A DNA stretch of 64,000 bases from Pseudonocardiaceae bacterium YIM PH 21723 (GCA_003600225.1 QZFT01000018.1:62001-126000), one strand, 5' to 3'; shown: positions 16,596 to 25,287, counted from the first letter of the stretch. A program made the numbers and translations. Notes: a model not told the origin generated them from the sequence alone.

Positions 16596-19403
16596 TCACC
16601 CCATTGAGGGAGGCTCCGCAGGTTCCTCGGGCAGCAATCCGAGCCGGAACATGCCCATCCGCATCCAGTGCGGCAGCGGCTCGATCTCGTTGAGCTCCAG
16701 AAGTCGCTCGCCCGCTGCGGTACCCGGCTGGGTGAGCGCCTCCATGAGCAGCCTGGTACCCGACATGACCCGGCCGTCGAAGTGGACGAGCAACTCCAGG
16801 GTCCGGCCCTCATGTTCGATCATGGGGATGCTGTGCCGGAGGGCGTCGACGATCGGATGCCGCAGGAACTGGAAGTCCGCCTGGCGAAAATACGTCCCAC
16901 TGGCTCCCGTCCGGCCCAGTTCCTCTCTGCGCCAGTACGAGGACAGGTCGTCGATGGGTTCCGGCGACCTGGTCGCACCGATGCTGAGCCGCAGGTCCAT
17001 CTGGTCGGTGTGGGGAATCCGGTGCACGTCGACCGTGTGCACCAGGCCACCCCAGCCGTCCCCGGGCACCTGCGACTGCCACAGCGCCGCCATATGTGCC
17101 CAGGTGTTCCCCACTTCCGGCGGGTAACCCAGCAGGTCGCTCACGGTGATCGACTTGGTCTGGCACAGCAGCAGGACCATCAGGTTCGACTGGTAGATGG
17201 CCGCCCTGGCCACCGGCGTCCGCCGCACGGGCCGATAGGAGGAAGGCGGGTGCTCGTCCAACGCGGTGCGGAACAGCCCCAGTAGCAGTTCCGTATTGCC
17301 GTCCGGCCGCGCCAGTTCGCGGAGGAAGTCGACCACCTTGCGGCGGGAGCACAGGGAGGCGGCGGACAGCAGCGTGCACAGTTCGCTGTCATCCGGTCCG
17401 TTGCTCCGGCGGCTGCGTGAGCTCTGCACGCGCTGGATCTCCTCGACGATCAGCCAGGTGTGCCGAGCGACCAGGTACTCGCCGAACGTGGCATGCAGGA
17501 ACTCGTAGGTGCGCAGCGCGGCGTCGTCCCGCGTGGCCTGGGTCCGGTGCACGAAGAAGAACCGGCCGAGCACCCGTTCGCTGGGGCTGAGCGGAGTTCT
17601 GGTTCCGCCGCTGTCCTTTTCCATGCCCAGCAAGGCGTTCAGGTCCCGGTCCAGTTCGTCTTCGGTGATCCACTGGGCTCCGCGGTTGAACATCGCGAAC
17701 GCGACGACCGCGAGCTGTTCAAGGTCCGCCTCGATGTCCTCCCGGTCGGTGTCCTCTTTGACCACCTCCCGCCGGATGAACTGGGTGAGCAGGCGTTCGT
17801 ACAGATCGGACTGCCGCAGTTCCCCCTCGCCGCACTGCAGTTCGTTCGCGCTCGCGTCGTACAACGCCAGCATGAGCAGTAGTAATGGCTGCTGGGCGAG
17901 TTCCTGGTGCCGCCAAGCCGTTTCGATGTTCAAGGGGCGCACGCCTGCGGCCGAGAAGTAGTCGCCATTGGTCTGGTTCCAGGTCCGTAACCAGCGTGCG
18001 GCCTGCTCCTCGTCGAAGGGGAGCAGCCGCAGCACAGTCGCCTCATCGGGGATCTTCGCCCGGTTGGCCACACTCATCCGGCTGGTGATGATCACCGCGA
18101 CCGGAGCGCCGAGTTCAGCGCTGGCCTCCTGGAATTCGACGACCTTGCCCAGATAGCCGGTGTGACTGGTCCCGGTCGCCTGGAGCAGTTCGTCGAACCC
18201 GTCGAGCAGGATCACCGGTAGGGCCTGGCCCGCGTCACGGCACAATGCCCGCCAGTTCGAGGTCTCCAACAGAGCGCTGCTCAACGCGTGGTTGAGCTGC
18301 CCGACGATGTCGGCTTCGGACGGGCAGTCCCGCAGTTCCACCCGGATCGTCAGGAAGTCGGTGGCCGGCAACCGGGCCGCGAGGACCTTGGTCAGCATGG
18401 ACTTGCCCGCTCCCGGATCACCGAGGACCAGCATGGGCAGGGCTGTGGCCCACGGCGAAGTCAGGTAGCCGGCCAGGAATTCCTCGATGTCCTCGCGAAC
18501 CGGTAGTTCCTGCCACCAGTCCACCTCCGTCGGCCGGCTGTCATGCCGGTGCGGTGCAATCTGGAATCGCGGGTTGACATAGCTGACGGCGAGCGGCGGA
18601 ATGGTCAACTCGGCGGTGTCCAGCCCGGGTGCCAGGGTCGGCTTGTTCAGTGCGGCGCGGTAGCGGCCGGCCAGTTCATGGCGCTGGGCGCTGGGGGTGC
18701 CTCCGACGGAGATTCGCTCGATCCGGTCGGTGAGTTCAGCCAGGCCGTTTCCGACTGTCTGCCGGGTGGCCTCGTGTTCCTGACCGGACAGCCACAGGCC
18801 GAACTCGGCGGAGTCGACCGCCAGGCGGTGTACCTGGTCAAGGTATCGGGCCTTCCACAGCCTGGGCAGGTGACCGAGGATGCGATCCATCACCCGACTG
18901 CGCTGAGTGTCGTTCCAGGTATCCCAGATGTGCAGCCCTTCGAGATAGTCCATCAGCAGCGAGGGCATCGAATGAAAGTTGATCCAGCCGTCCGCCGGTC
19001 GCGGTATCCGCAGGAACATGTCGGCGGGGGAGGGCAATACGCGCTGCTGGCCGAGGAACCCCCGTTGCAACTCCTTGGTCAGCTCGAGATCTTTGGTGGA
19101 CAGCGGGATGTCCAGCTCGTCGATCATCTCGAAGAAGCTGACCAGCAGCAGGATCGTGTGTGCCGCCTGTAACCGCTCGGTCCGGGTCGCCCGGCTCATC
19201 CCCGAGGAGCGCGCCGTCAGCTTGCCGATGGCGTCCTTGGACAGCTTGATGAAGTCCGCTTTGGCGTCGAACCAGCTCAGGACGGCGTCGATGCCGAACA
19301 CCGCGCCGCCGAGCATGGTGCCGGACAGGACCTTGTCGATCCGGCCGACGAGCGGGTCTTCCCCCAGCACCGCGAGGGCGTCACGGTAAGTGAAGTGCTT
19401 CAC
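16596..19403 (-). CDS. NACHT-domain STAND NTPase (935 aa), candidate immune receptor
   Basis: Three-part protein. Residues 1 to about 290 are a mostly helical N-terminal region with no catalytic motif I recognise. A NACHT NTPase follows, with Walker A GDPGAGKS (about 326-333), Walker B ILLDGFDELL (about 396-405) and IITSRMSV as sensor. The C-terminal region (from about 480) is helical with EFLHATFGEYLVARH, a typical NACHT winged-helix ending. Bacterial NACHT proteins include experimentally shown anti-phage receptors; this one is a candidate by architecture only. GTG start 19403 overlaps the flavoprotein stop by 4 nt (GTGA), implying translational coupling. It is cytosolic, with no membrane helix evident. 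Confidence 0.85.
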   Translation of the reverse strand: MKHFTYRDALAVLGEDPLVGRIDKVLSGTMLGGAVFGIDAVLSWFDAKADFIKLSKDAIGKLTARSSGMSRATRTERLQAAHTILLLVSFFEMIDELDIPLSTKDLELTKELQRGFLGQQRVLPSPADMFLRIPRPADGWINFHSMPSLLMDYLEGLHIWDTWNDTQRSRVMDRILGHLPRLWKARYLDQVHRLAVDSAEFGLWLSGQEHEATRQTVGNGLAELTDRIERISVGGTPSAQRHELAGRYRAALNKPTLAPGLDTAELTIPPLAVSYVNPRFQIAPHRHDSRPTEVDWWQELPVREDIEEFLAGYLTSPWATALPMLVLGDPGAGKSMLTKVLAARLPATDFLTIRVELRDCPSEADIVGQLNHALSSALLETSNWRALCRDAGQALPVILLDGFDELLQATGTSHTGYLGKVVEFQEASAELGAPVAVIITSRMSVANRAKIPDEATVLRLLPFDEEQAARWLRTWNQTNGDYFSAAGVRPLNIETAWRHQELAQQPLLLLMLALYDASANELQCGEGELRQSDLYERLLTQFIRREVVKEDTDREDIEADLEQLAVVAFAMFNRGAQWITEDELDRDLNALLGMEKDSGGTRTPLSPSERVLGRFFFVHRTQATRDDAALRTYEFLHATFGEYLVARHTWLIVEEIQRVQSSRSRRSNGPDDSELCTLLSAASLCSRRKVVDFLRELARPDGNTELLLGLFRTALDEHPPSSYRPVRRTPVARAAIYQSNLMVLLLCQTKSITVSDLLGYPPEVGNTWAHMAALWQSQVPGDGWGGLVHTVDVHRIPHTDQMDLRLSIGATRSPEPIDDLSSYWRREELGRTGASGTYFRQADFQFLRHPIVDALRHSIPMIEHEGRTLELLVHFDGRVMSGTRLLMEALTQPGTAAGERLLELNEIEPLPHWMRMGMFRLGLLPEEPAEPPSMG

Positions 19404-19900
19404 TCGATCATGATGCCCGACTTCAGGGTCGCCCAGGTCTCATTCCAGGGGAACTTCCCCAACGGTGCGTCCACGATCTTCACGCCCCACGCGGCGAGAT
19501 CCCGGATGGCCCGCTGGACGGCCGGGAAGTTGATCTGTTCCGGTGTGGAGTACGGCACACAGACCACCGGCTTGCCCGCGCCGACCGCTTCGACCACCAG
19601 ACCGAGGGCCAGGGTGTCCGAGATACCGGCGGCCCACTTGGCCACCGTGTTGCAGGTCGCCGGCGCCACGATCATCGCGTCCGCCGGTGGCAGTACATCC
19701 GGCTGACCGGGGAGTTTGTACTCCGAGCGCACCGGATGGCCGGTCTTGGCCTCCAGCGCGGGAACGTCGATGAACCGGGTCCCGTAGGGCGTGGCGATCA
19801 CGCAGACATCCCAGCCGTCGGCCTGGGCGAGATCCACCAGAATCCCCGCCTCGGCGGCCGCGGGGGAGCCGCACACGATCAAATACAGCACTCTCGTCAC
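19400..19900 (-). CDS. HFCD-type flavoprotein (166 aa)
   Basis: Flavoprotein of the homo-oligomeric flavin-containing Cys decarboxylase fold (phosphopantothenoylcysteine decarboxylase/EpiD relatives). Visible: LYLIVCGSPAAAEAG at the start (flavin-binding strand-loop), PADAMIVAPATCNTVAKWAAGISDTL (the conserved Ala-Pro-Ala-x-x-N-type motif) and GKPVVCVPYSTPE. It is a short stand-alone version without the CoaB synthase half, so it is probably not the housekeeping CoaC. GTG 19900 is chosen; an ATG-less extension to 19942 is unlikely. Its stop overlaps the NACHT start, so both proteins may act together. The reaction is unknown. Confidence 0.82.
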   Translation of the reverse strand: MTRVLYLIVCGSPAAAEAGILVDLAQADGWDVCVIATPYGTRFIDVPALEAKTGHPVRSEYKLPGQPDVLPPADAMIVAPATCNTVAKWAAGISDTLALGLVVEAVGAGKPVVCVPYSTPEQINFPAVQRAIRDLAAWGVKIVDAPLGKFPWNETWATLKSGIMIE

Positions 19901-19971
19901 GCAACACAGTGTGCCGGTTACTCGATCGATTGGACCTCCCAAGATCGACCCGGTTTAATTCGCGCGGTCTC

Positions 19972-20730
19972 GTGCGTCGGGCCGCCTCGACGTATGCCCA
20001 CGAGTGTGACCAGTGGCGAGAGTTGGCCGGTGTGTTCTGGACTTCTGATCGACTGAGCCGTGCAGCGTACGGCCGCGACCTGGACTGGGTCGACGATCTC
20101 GTTTCGCCTGCTCAGCCCCTACGCGAACGGGCCATGCAGAGATTCCACGAGACACAGCAGGCCTACTGGGAGTGGCAGGACCAGGTCAGCGCGCTCTGGG
20201 ACGAGGCGGGCAGCCTGCACCCCGAGGAACCGCACCTGTCCGCGCGGATGGACCAGCTCATGGCCGGGCTGAACCACGCGGGCGGCTTCTCCCTGCTGCA
20301 CACCCTGTGGAACGGCTGGGCGCACCTCAACTGGGACGTCGGCACCTTCGACGGCGACCCGGACGAACTGGTGCACTACTCGCTGCGCTACCTCGAGTGG
20401 GAGGCGCATTACCCGGACGAGTGGTGCAGGCACTGGGGCACCAAGGCCAGCCTGCTCGGCTCGCTGGCCCATCGGGACCTCTCCGGCCCGCACCGGGCCC
20501 GGCTGGCCGACCTGGTGCTCCTGGCGGTCGGCCGCGAGCACCGCTGCGAGGACGGCCGCTACACCCGGCTCGCCCGGGTCATCGCCGACGATGACCTGCG
20601 GGACCGGATCGCCATGCAGGAGGCCTCCACCGACCCGCTCATCGCGCTGCGGGCCGGCTTCCTGATGTACCTGCTGGACAACCCGGAGGTGCCGGCCACG
20701 CCGCGCACCTGGCGGACCTGGCTGGGCTGA
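19972..20730 (+). CDS. Hypothetical protein (about 252 aa)
   Basis: Coding on codon-position grounds and by its coherent, Trp- and acid-rich sequence (YWEWQDQVSALWDEAG, WNGWAHLNWDVGTFDGD, EWEAHYPDEWCRHWG), but no family is recognised. It is predicted soluble and mostly helical, without signal peptide. The start is uncertain: GTG 19972 is used here; GTG 19909 (only 9 bp from the divergent flavoprotein start) and later GTG/TTG codons near 20023-20032 are possible. The C-terminus DNPEVPATPRTWRTWLG ends just before a 30-bp-period repeat. Confidence 0.65.
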   Translation: MRRAASTYAHECDQWRELAGVFWTSDRLSRAAYGRDLDWVDDLVSPAQPLRERAMQRFHETQQAYWEWQDQVSALWDEAGSLHPEEPHLSARMDQLMAGLNHAGGFSLLHTLWNGWAHLNWDVGTFDGDPDELVHYSLRYLEWEAHYPDEWCRHWGTKASLLGSLAHRDLSGPHRARLADLVLLAVGREHRCEDGRYTRLARVIADDDLRDRIAMQEASTDPLIALRAGFLMYLLDNPEVPATPRTWRTWLG

Positions 20731-20754
20731 CCGATCGGCTCCGGGTGGCATCGC

Positions 20755-20834
20755 GTGAGGGTGCCCCTTACTGCGTTCAACGTTGTGAGGGTGCCCCTTA
20801 CTGCGTTGAGTGCAGTGAGGGTGCCCCTTACTGC
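20755..20834. repeat. Three 20-bp direct repeats with exact 30-bp period
   Basis: GTGAGGGTGCCCCTTACTGC occurs perfectly at 20755-20774, 20785-20804 and 20815-20834, separated by 10-bp variable spacers. It lies between two convergent genes (stops at 20730 and 20861). Too short and too few for a CRISPR array. Confidence 0.95.
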
Positions 20835-20860
20835 ATGACGGCGGCTGCCGGTCGGCAAGA

Positions 20861-21271
20861 TCAACCGGCCAGGTAGCTGAGCCGCACCTTGCGCACCGGG
20901 TTGTCGATGTTCGTGTCCACCAGGCACACCGACTGCCAGGTGCCCAGCGCCGTCCTGCCGTCCAGTACCGGCACGCTCGCCGACGGCGGCAGGAGGGCGG
21001 GCAGCACGTGGTCGCGGCCGTGGCCGGGGGAGCCGTGGCGGTGCCGCCAGCGGTCGTCCTTGGGCAGCAGTTCGCGCAGCTGGGCCAGTAGATCATCGTC
21101 GCTGCCCGAGCCGGTCTCGATCACCGCCAGGCCGGCGGTCGCGTGCGGTACCCAGACGTTCAGCAGACCGTCGGTGGCCCCGGCGCCGGTCAGGAATCGT
21201 TCGATCTCGGCGGTCAGGTCATAGACCACTTCGATGCCGCCGGTGCGGATTTCCAGTTCCTCGCTCACCAT
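20861..21271 (-). CDS. YjbQ/UPF0047-family protein (136 aa)
   Basis: Complete member of the small YjbQ family, sometimes described as secondary thiamine-phosphate synthase. The conserved core is present: VPHATAGLAVIETGSGSDDDLL, then HRHGSPGHGRDHVLPALLPPSASVPV and LGTWQSVCLVD. The His and Glu/Asp residues of these motifs form the putative active site. Divergent from the lipoprotein gene with only 18 bp between the starts, so promoters must overlap coding DNA. The true cellular function of the family is poorly defined. Confidence 0.92.
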   Translation of the reverse strand: MVSEELEIRTGGIEVVYDLTAEIERFLTGAGATDGLLNVWVPHATAGLAVIETGSGSDDDLLAQLRELLPKDDRWRHRHGSPGHGRDHVLPALLPPSASVPVLDGRTALGTWQSVCLVDTNIDNPVRKVRLSYLAG

Positions 21272-21289
21272 GCGGTCTACGGTAGGGCC

Positions 21290-22015
21290 ATGCGCGCATG
21301 GGTCGCTGGGGTGCTGAGCCTGTTGTTGACCGGTTGTGCCCCGGTTCCGGCCGGGTCACCAGGGCCTACGCCCACCTCGACCTCGCCGAGCCGGGTGGCC
21401 GCGACCGGACAGCCGCTGCCGCTGGACATCGACGCCGCCGATGCTCGGCAGGTGATCACTGTGGTCGCGGAGCAGCCGGCCGACACGCGTGGGCGGTTGC
21501 AGCGCTGGGAGCGGGTGCCCGGTGGCTGGCAGCCGGTCGGCGAGCCGGTGCCCGCCGATCTCGGGCGCAACGGGATGAGCCCGCACACCAGGGAGGGGCT
21601 GGCCGCCACCCCGATGGGCGGGTTCGCGGTGAACCGGAGCTTCGGCAGCCTCGCCGACCCGGGAACCACGCTGCCCTATGTGCGGACCGAGCCGGCGGAC
21701 TGGTGGATCAGTGAGCCGGGACCGCTGTACAACACCTATCAACGCTGCGTCGCGAACTGCCGGTTCGCCCTCGGCGAGCCCAACGAGCACCTGTCCTACG
21801 CCCAGCCGTTCTACCGGTACGCCGCGGTCATCGAGTACAACACCGACCCGGTGGCGCAGGGCGCGGGCAGCGCGTTCTTCCTGCACGTCACGGCGCATGA
21901 ACCGACCCAGGGATGTGTCGCCGTCCCCGAGCCGGACATGGTCGCCCTGCTGCGCTGGCTGAACCCGGCCGCCGCGCCCCGCATCCTGATCGGGACCCGG
22001 TCTACATCCCGTTGA
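21290..22015 (+). CDS. L,D-transpeptidase-like lipoprotein (241 aa)
   Basis: Signal peptide with lipobox LLTGC (Cys16), a Pro/Thr/Ser spacer, then a catalytic domain of the YkuD-related type. Near the C-terminus FFLHVTAHEPTQGCVAV supplies the catalytic His and Cys expected of enzymes that make 3-3 peptidoglycan cross-links or attach proteins. ATG 21290 (MRAWVAGVLSLLL) is the only start giving the lipoprotein signal. Its last 14 nt overlap the convergent chitinase gene. Exact cell-wall reaction not determined. Confidence 0.82.
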   Translation: MRAWVAGVLSLLLTGCAPVPAGSPGPTPTSTSPSRVAATGQPLPLDIDAADARQVITVVAEQPADTRGRLQRWERVPGGWQPVGEPVPADLGRNGMSPHTREGLAATPMGGFAVNRSFGSLADPGTTLPYVRTEPADWWISEPGPLYNTYQRCVANCRFALGEPNEHLSYAQPFYRYAAVIEYNTDPVAQGAGSAFFLHVTAHEPTQGCVAVPEPDMVALLRWLNPAAAPRILIGTRSTSR

Positions 22016-22994
22016 GGTGAGCGCGGATCGGGGTGGCGAAGCTGTTGCCCGCGGTCACGTCCCAGTTGATCGACCAGGTCATCACGCCGCGGATGCCCTT
22101 GAACGGGGTGGCCGGCTTGTACTTGCCGCAGTTCGTGCCCTTGTCCAGGCAGTCCAGCGCGTTGGTGATGATGCCCGGCGCCACATAGCCGGAGCCGGCT
22201 CCCCGGGCACTGGCCGGCAGGCCCAGCGCGACCTGGTCCGGGCGCAGTCCGCCGTCCTGGATCAGGATGCAGGCCTGCGCGGTGATGAAGTCGACGCTGC
22301 CCTGGCTGTAGACGTTGCCGTCGCAGCCGTTCATCGCGCCGGAGTTGTAGAACTGCGGGTGGATGACGGTGATCTCGCTCTTCAGGTTCTTGATCAGCTG
22401 CAGGTAGGTGCCGTTGGCCTGCAGGTAGAAGGTCTCCGGGGCCATGGTCAGCACCAGGCCGGGCACCTTCGCCTTGAGCTGCTTGATCGCCGAGGTCGCG
22501 CTGGCCACCTCGATGTTGTGGCCGCCCTCCAGGTCGATGTCCACGCCGTCGAAGCCGAACTTGCTGATCAGCCCGGCCATGGTGCTGGCGAAGGTGCTCG
22601 CCGCGCCGCTGGAGGTGAGCGCGACGTTGCCCTTCTCGCCGCCGATGGACAGCACGACCGTCTTACCCGCTGCCTTCAGCGCCTTCACGTCGGCGATGAA
22701 GTCGGCGTCGGTGTAACCGCCCAGCTTCGTGGCGATGCCGGGATCGACGGCGAAGTCCACGCCGCCCGGCTGGCTGGTGGCGTTGGCGAAGGCCACCTCG
22801 ATCATGTCGTAGGCCTTGGGCACGTCCTTCAGCTTCATGACGGCGGCGCCGTTGTCGAAGTTGTGCCAATACCCGGTCAGCTGCCGGGCGGGCAGGGCGG
22901 CGGTGGATGCCACCTCGTCGGATTGCACGGACAGGGGTACCGCGACGGCCGCGACAGCGGCGAACGCGGTCAGGGCCAGGAGAATCCGGCGCAC
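22002..22994 (-). CDS. Secreted GH18 chitinase (330 aa)
   Basis: Glycoside hydrolase family 18, catalytic domain only. After a signal peptide the mature part starts ARQLTGYWHNFDNG; VVLSIGGEKGN is the conserved third strand, and the catalytic motif DGVDIDLEGG (DxxDxDxE, Glu the acid) is intact, followed by MAPETFYLQ, IHPQFYNSG and GVMTWSINWD. It hydrolyses chitin outside the cell and would work with the three LPMOs about 9 kb away. GTG 22994 is chosen because GGAGG lies upstream; the frame extends to 23147 without a plausible start. Confidence 0.94.
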   Translation of the reverse strand: MRRILLALTAFAAVAAVAVPLSVQSDEVASTAALPARQLTGYWHNFDNGAAVMKLKDVPKAYDMIEVAFANATSQPGGVDFAVDPGIATKLGGYTDADFIADVKALKAAGKTVVLSIGGEKGNVALTSSGAASTFASTMAGLISKFGFDGVDIDLEGGHNIEVASATSAIKQLKAKVPGLVLTMAPETFYLQANGTYLQLIKNLKSEITVIHPQFYNSGAMNGCDGNVYSQGSVDFITAQACILIQDGGLRPDQVALGLPASARGAGSGYVAPGIITNALDCLDKGTNCGKYKPATPFKGIRGVMTWSINWDVTAGNSFATPIRAHLNGM

Positions 22995-23014
22995 GGAAGA
23001 GCCTCCGAAATAGG

Positions 23015-23061
23015 GAAGAGGAAGCAGGGAAGTCCTCTTCGGACGGTCACATCGGTGTGAC
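23015..23061. promoter_or_regulatory. Two inverted repeats upstream of the chitinase
   Basis: GAAGAGGA (23015-23022) pairs with TCCTCTTC (23033-23040) as a hairpin in the probable 5' leader, and GTCACA-TCGG-TGTGAC (23046-23061) is a perfect 16-bp inverted repeat about 52 bp upstream of the start. The second looks like an operator. No regulator gene is adjacent. Confidence 0.45.
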
Positions 23062-23112
23062 GCAGGGACGTCGACATCCACTGTGAGCGTTGCGCCGAAC
23101 AGCGTCAATGAC

Positions 23113-23673
23113 CTATGGCTGGCTGGAATAACCCAGTAATGCGGCAATCTCCGGCCGCCAGCGCGCCCAGCGGCCGGCCCACCAGTACCGTCCGGCGTCC
23201 AGGTCAGCCGCTACCGCCACAGCCTCCTGCTCCACCCGCCGGGCCTCGGCGGGGGAGAGCCTGCCCTGTTCCACCTGCTCCAGGTGGTCGTCGCGGTCCT
23301 TCCAGGACCAGCGGCCGGCGCGCAGCACGATGGCCACGCCGTGATCGAGGGTGTCGATGCCGTCCAGCCTGCGCCGGTAGGGCGCCTGGAAGTTGAGGTG
23401 CCAGTGGTCCAGCCGGTCGCCGTGGAACATGCCCCACACCGCGTAGCCGTCGCCGGGCCGCATCAGCTGCAGCACGTGGGTGTCCCGCCAGCGGGGTGCG
23501 GCCGACCACGGGTGCCTGCCGAACGGGTGCGGCGGGAAGTCGAACGGCGTGCCCTCGGTGAGCCACAGCGCGAGGACCTCGTCGTCGGCCACCACCCGCA
23601 CGGGCATGGACAGCCAGATCCGGCCGTGTAACACCTCGCGGTGGTACACGGTGGACCCGGCCGCGAACCTCAT
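23113..23673 (-). CDS. DUF402-family protein (186 aa)
   Basis: Conserved cytosolic protein with the DUF402 pattern: YHREVLHGRIWLSMPVRVVADD, LALWLTEGTPF near the start, then HWHLNFQAPYRRRLDGIDTLDHGVAIVL with the acidic/His residues characteristic of the family (some members are metal-dependent nucleoside di/triphosphatases). Start ATG 23673 overlaps the upstream zinc-ribbon gene stop (ATGA), so the two are translationally coupled. The specific substrate is unknown here. Confidence 0.82.
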   Translation of the reverse strand: MRFAAGSTVYHREVLHGRIWLSMPVRVVADDEVLALWLTEGTPFDFPPHPFGRHPWSAAPRWRDTHVLQLMRPGDGYAVWGMFHGDRLDHWHLNFQAPYRRRLDGIDTLDHGVAIVLRAGRWSWKDRDDHLEQVEQGRLSPAEARRVEQEAVAVAADLDAGRYWWAGRWARWRPEIAALLGYSSQP

Positions 23674-23930
23674 GCCGCTTGCCGCAGCTGCAACGCTCGT
23701 CCGGCGAACTCGTGCACGTACCCGCAGGCCAGGCAGATCAGGCCGAGCGCCGACTCGTTGGCCCAGCCCATATTGAAGAACTCGGCTCCGGTGCTGTTCA
23801 GCTTCGTCTCGCGGCTGCGGAACTGCACGCCCTCGCACACCAGGCAGCGCACCTGCCGCTCGCCCAGCCACGCGGTGACGCCACCATTGTTGAAACCGCC
23901 CCCAGTAGCCCGCACGAAGCCCATGGCCAT
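23670..23930 (-). CDS. Small zinc-ribbon protein (86 aa)
   Basis: Two CxxC pairs (RCLVCEG and LICLACGYVHEF) about 36 residues apart fit a zinc ribbon that binds one Zn. The rest is a short strand-rich insert (SRETKLNSTGAEFFNMGW). It is not assigned to a named family. The stop overlaps the start of the DUF402 gene by 4 nt, indicating co-translation. Confidence 0.75.
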   Translation of the reverse strand: MAMGFVRATGGGFNNGGVTAWLGERQVRCLVCEGVQFRSRETKLNSTGAEFFNMGWANESALGLICLACGYVHEFAGRALQLRQAA

Positions 23931-24026
23931 CCCCCCGAAATCGACTCGCCTACCTACTGTCTACGCCGGATCCCGGGCCAGGGTTGCCTGCTTCACCGGA
24001 TCAAGTGATGGGGCAGACTCACCCCC

Positions 24027-24608
24027 GTGAAGTGGACCCGCGCAGTGCAGAAGATCGAGGACCTGGCCGCCGAATGTGAGCGGGTGAAATCCATCCCGCG
24101 CACGATCATGCCGACTAGGGCCGTGCGGCTGTGGGTCTTCGGTGAGGTGCTGGACTCCCAGGACGACCTCGACGTCGTCTCGTTCGTCTGTGAGGCCGAT
24201 CTGCCCGCCGAACAGGTGCCGTGGCTGTGCCCGCCGCCCGGAGCCGGGCAGTGGGCCAACGCCACGCGCGTGGAGAAGAGCCCGGTCCAGGTGTACTGGC
24301 GGTCGGCGCACGCCCCCATCGGTAACCATCGGATCGTGCGGCCGCTGCTGATCTGGGACGAGGAGAACGGCCTGTGGGCCGACACCCTGCGTGCCCTGCG
24401 CGGCGGGGCCGCCGACGAGCTGCGTGAGCCCGCCGGCGACCCCGAGAATCTGCAAGCCGAGCTGGCGATCGTGGAACGCGCGCTGCGCGAGCGCACCGCC
24501 GCCTACGAGGACAAGCGCTGGGCGCCGGGCAAGCTGGAGAAGATCGCCGATCCGCTGTTCCAGGCCGCCCAGGGCTATGTGGATCTGCTCAGTGCGGTTG
24601 GCCGATAG
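24027..24608 (+). CDS. Conserved hypothetical protein, DUF7711-like (193 aa)
   Basis: N-terminus MKWTRAVQKIEDLAAECE, then VRLWVFGEVLDSQDDLDVVSFVCEADLPAEQVPWLCPP and NHRIVRPLLIWDEENGLWADTL. I recall this pattern as an uncharacterised actinobacterial family (DUF7711 from memory; unverified). The N-terminal half looks like a degenerate nucleotidyltransferase-type alpha/beta domain (guess); the C-terminus is a coiled helix pair. GTG 24027 start. Its end overlaps the convergent SDR gene by 20 bp. Confidence 0.7.
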   Translation: MKWTRAVQKIEDLAAECERVKSIPRTIMPTRAVRLWVFGEVLDSQDDLDVVSFVCEADLPAEQVPWLCPPPGAGQWANATRVEKSPVQVYWRSAHAPIGNHRIVRPLLIWDEENGLWADTLRALRGGAADELREPAGDPENLQAELAIVERALRERTAAYEDKRWAPGKLEKIADPLFQAAQGYVDLLSAVGR

Positions 24609-25287
24609 GCCGGACCACCAGCGAGGTCACGTCGACGCCCTCGGGCTGGCGGATCGCCCAGACCATGGTCTCGGCCAGCCGGTCCACCGGCAGGAACGGG
24701 CCGGTCAGGCCCGCCGCCCGGTCGAAGAACGGGGTCTCGGTGCGCCCGGGGGAGATCAGCGTGACGCCGACGCCGTCCGCGGTGACCAGTCGCCGGGTGT
24801 TCTCCGCCAGCCCGGTCACCGCCCACTTGGTGGCGCCGTACAGGCTGCCCGGGATGTTGATGTAACCGCCGACGCTGCCCACCAGGACGATCCGGCCCTT
24901 GGTCTTGCGCAGTTCCGGCAGCGCCGCGCGGATCAGCAGCGCCGGGCCCAGCACGTTGGTCAGCACCATGTCCCGCCACAGCCCGGGATCGCCGTCGGCC
25001 ACGGTGTCGAAGTCGCCGAAGCCCGCGTTGGCCACGGCGTGGTCCAGCCGGCCGAACCTGTCCACAGTGGACCGGACGGCGGCCTCGACGGCGTCGTTGT
25101 CCGCGGCGTCGCCGGGCAGCGTGAGCAGGTCCTCCGGGTTGCCCAGCCCGGTGGCCAGGGTGTCCAGTTTCTCCGGGGTACGGCCGGTGACCGCGACCCG
25201 GTGGCCGAGCTTCAGCAGTTGCTCGGCGACGGTCGCGCCGATGCCGGTGGAACCGCCGGTGATCAGGGTGACAGGTGCATCGCTCAT
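24589..25287 (-). CDS. Short-chain dehydrogenase/reductase (232 aa)
   Basis: Classical SDR. NAD(P)-binding TGGSTGIG at the N-terminus, NAG motif (VANAGFG), active-site Ser in LVGSVGGY and YxxxK in YGATKWA, then the SPGRTETPF segment. Cytosolic oxidoreductase; substrate unknown. ATG 25287 preferred over GTG 25293. It lies 34 bp downstream of another SDR on the same strand and is probably co-transcribed with it. Confidence 0.92.
   Translation of the reverse strand: MSDAPVTLITGGSTGIGATVAEQLLKLGHRVAVTGRTPEKLDTLATGLGNPEDLLTLPGDAADNDAVEAAVRSTVDRFGRLDHAVANAGFGDFDTVADGDPGLWRDMVLTNVLGPALLIRAALPELRKTKGRIVLVGSVGGYINIPGSLYGATKWAVTGLAENTRRLVTADGVGVTLISPGRTETPFFDRAAGLTGPFLPVDRLAETMVWAIRQPEGVDVTSLVVRPIGQPH

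Noticed and set aside
16413-16607. Short plus-strand ORF (64 codons) between the STAND genes
   Set aside because: Arg/His-rich composition, no ribosome-binding site and partial overlap with the NACHT gene end.
20755-20834. CRISPR-like repeat
   Set aside because: Three 20-bp units with 10-bp spacers, no cas genes and too short a spacer.
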